From Limnomonas spitsbergensis (lineage: Eukaryota > Chlorophyta > Chlorophyceae > Chlamydomonadales), in contig JAYJMM010000114.1 of the NCBI GenBank assembly GCA_037349105.1, forward strand, positions 5,633,501 through 5,697,500: a stretch of DNA of 64,000 nucleotides, read 5' to 3'. Shown piece by piece: positions 63,430 through 64,000 of this stretch (position 1 is its first letter; each line of letters starts with the position of its first letter). Both the position numbers and the translations under genes were made by a program. The notes below the pieces were generated by a model. That model did not search any database. It was not told where the DNA came from and saw nothing but the letters and a program-made list of their open reading frames with translations.

Positions 63430-64000
63430 CCCTCCATATTCCCCCCCTATTTCCCACCATCTCACCCCCCTCCATATTCCCCCCCTATTTCCCACCATCT
63501 CATCCCCCTCCATATTCCCCCCCCCTATTTCCCACCATCTCACCCCCCTCCATATTCCCCCCCTATTTCCCACCATCTCACCCCCCTCCATATTCCCCCC
63601 CCTATTTCCCACCATCTCACCCCCCCTCCATATTCCCCCCCTATGTCCCACCATCTCACCCCCCTCCATATTCCCCCCCCTATTTCCCACCATCTCACCC
63701 CCCTCCATATTCCCCCCCTATTTCCCACCATCTCACCCCCCTCCATATTCCCCCCCCCTATTTCCCACCATCTCACCCCCCTCCATATTCCCCCCCTATT
63801 TCCCACCATCTCACCCCCCTCCATATTCCCCCCCTATTTCCCACCATCTCACCCCCCTCTATATTCCCCCCCCCTATTTCCCACCATCTCACCCCCCTCC
63901 ATATTCCCCCCCTATTTCCCACCATCTCACCCCCCTCCATATCCCCCCCCATATTTCCCACCATCTCCCCCCCCCCTCCATATTCCCCCCCCTATTTCCC
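63430..64000. repeat. 36-40-bp C-rich satellite, running off the right edge
   Basis: Units CCCCCTCCATATTCCCCCCC then TATTTCCCACCATCTCA, about fifteen copies, with length differences only in the C runs. A 20-base C run is at about 63208-63225. Confidence 0.93.

Overview
This window is eukaryotic nuclear DNA. It most resembles a chlorophycean (Chlamydomonadales/volvocine-type) green alga. The clues are many short exons with GT-AG introns, long repeat-rich introns full of TTTAGGG-like runs, CAG/GCC-rich coding sequence, a hydroxyproline-rich Ser-Pro wall or matrix glycoprotein, the plant vitamin C enzyme L-galactose dehydrogenase, and a gypsy-type element carrying a C5 DNA methyltransferase. The species cannot be fixed from the sequence alone.

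Layout. 1-9603 (-): a PP2C protein phosphatase in pieces; its 3' end runs off the left edge. 10529-20183 (+): L-galactose dehydrogenase, complete in eight exons (324 aa). 22898-26749 (+): a secreted or type I membrane SPPP-repeat glycoprotein. 28110-31430 (-): the C-terminal half of the eIF2B gamma subunit; its N-terminal half is not visible. 31430-34846: SINE-like insertions and a possible relic of a retroelement leader. 34847-51768 (+): a nearly pristine 16.9-kb retroelement flanked by a 4-bp AGAA duplication. 52594-61419 (-): a large Ala-rich coiled-coil protein. 61420-64000: satellite-like repeats.

Two things stand out. (1) The retroelement encodes one uninterrupted ORF of 4597 codons with gag-like regions, zinc knuckles, a protease-like motif, a membrane segment, a C5 cytosine methyltransferase, a DDE integrase and a PHD finger. 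I find no reverse transcriptase or RNase H. Its terminal repeats are split and permuted (630-bp block C at the left end; blocks A, C and A at the right end). A 23-nt segment just after the left repeat is the exact reverse complement of a segment inside that repeat, which suggests self-priming. (2) In most host genes, exon edges are echoed in the adjoining intron or 3' flank by degenerate or tandem copies of the same splice junction or stop region. The extreme case is a 126-bp array in the PP2C gene with 20 copies of an exon end and its splice donor.

The host genes look like unrelated single-copy housekeeping or wall genes; nothing suggests an operon. No rRNA, tRNA or CRISPR was recognised.
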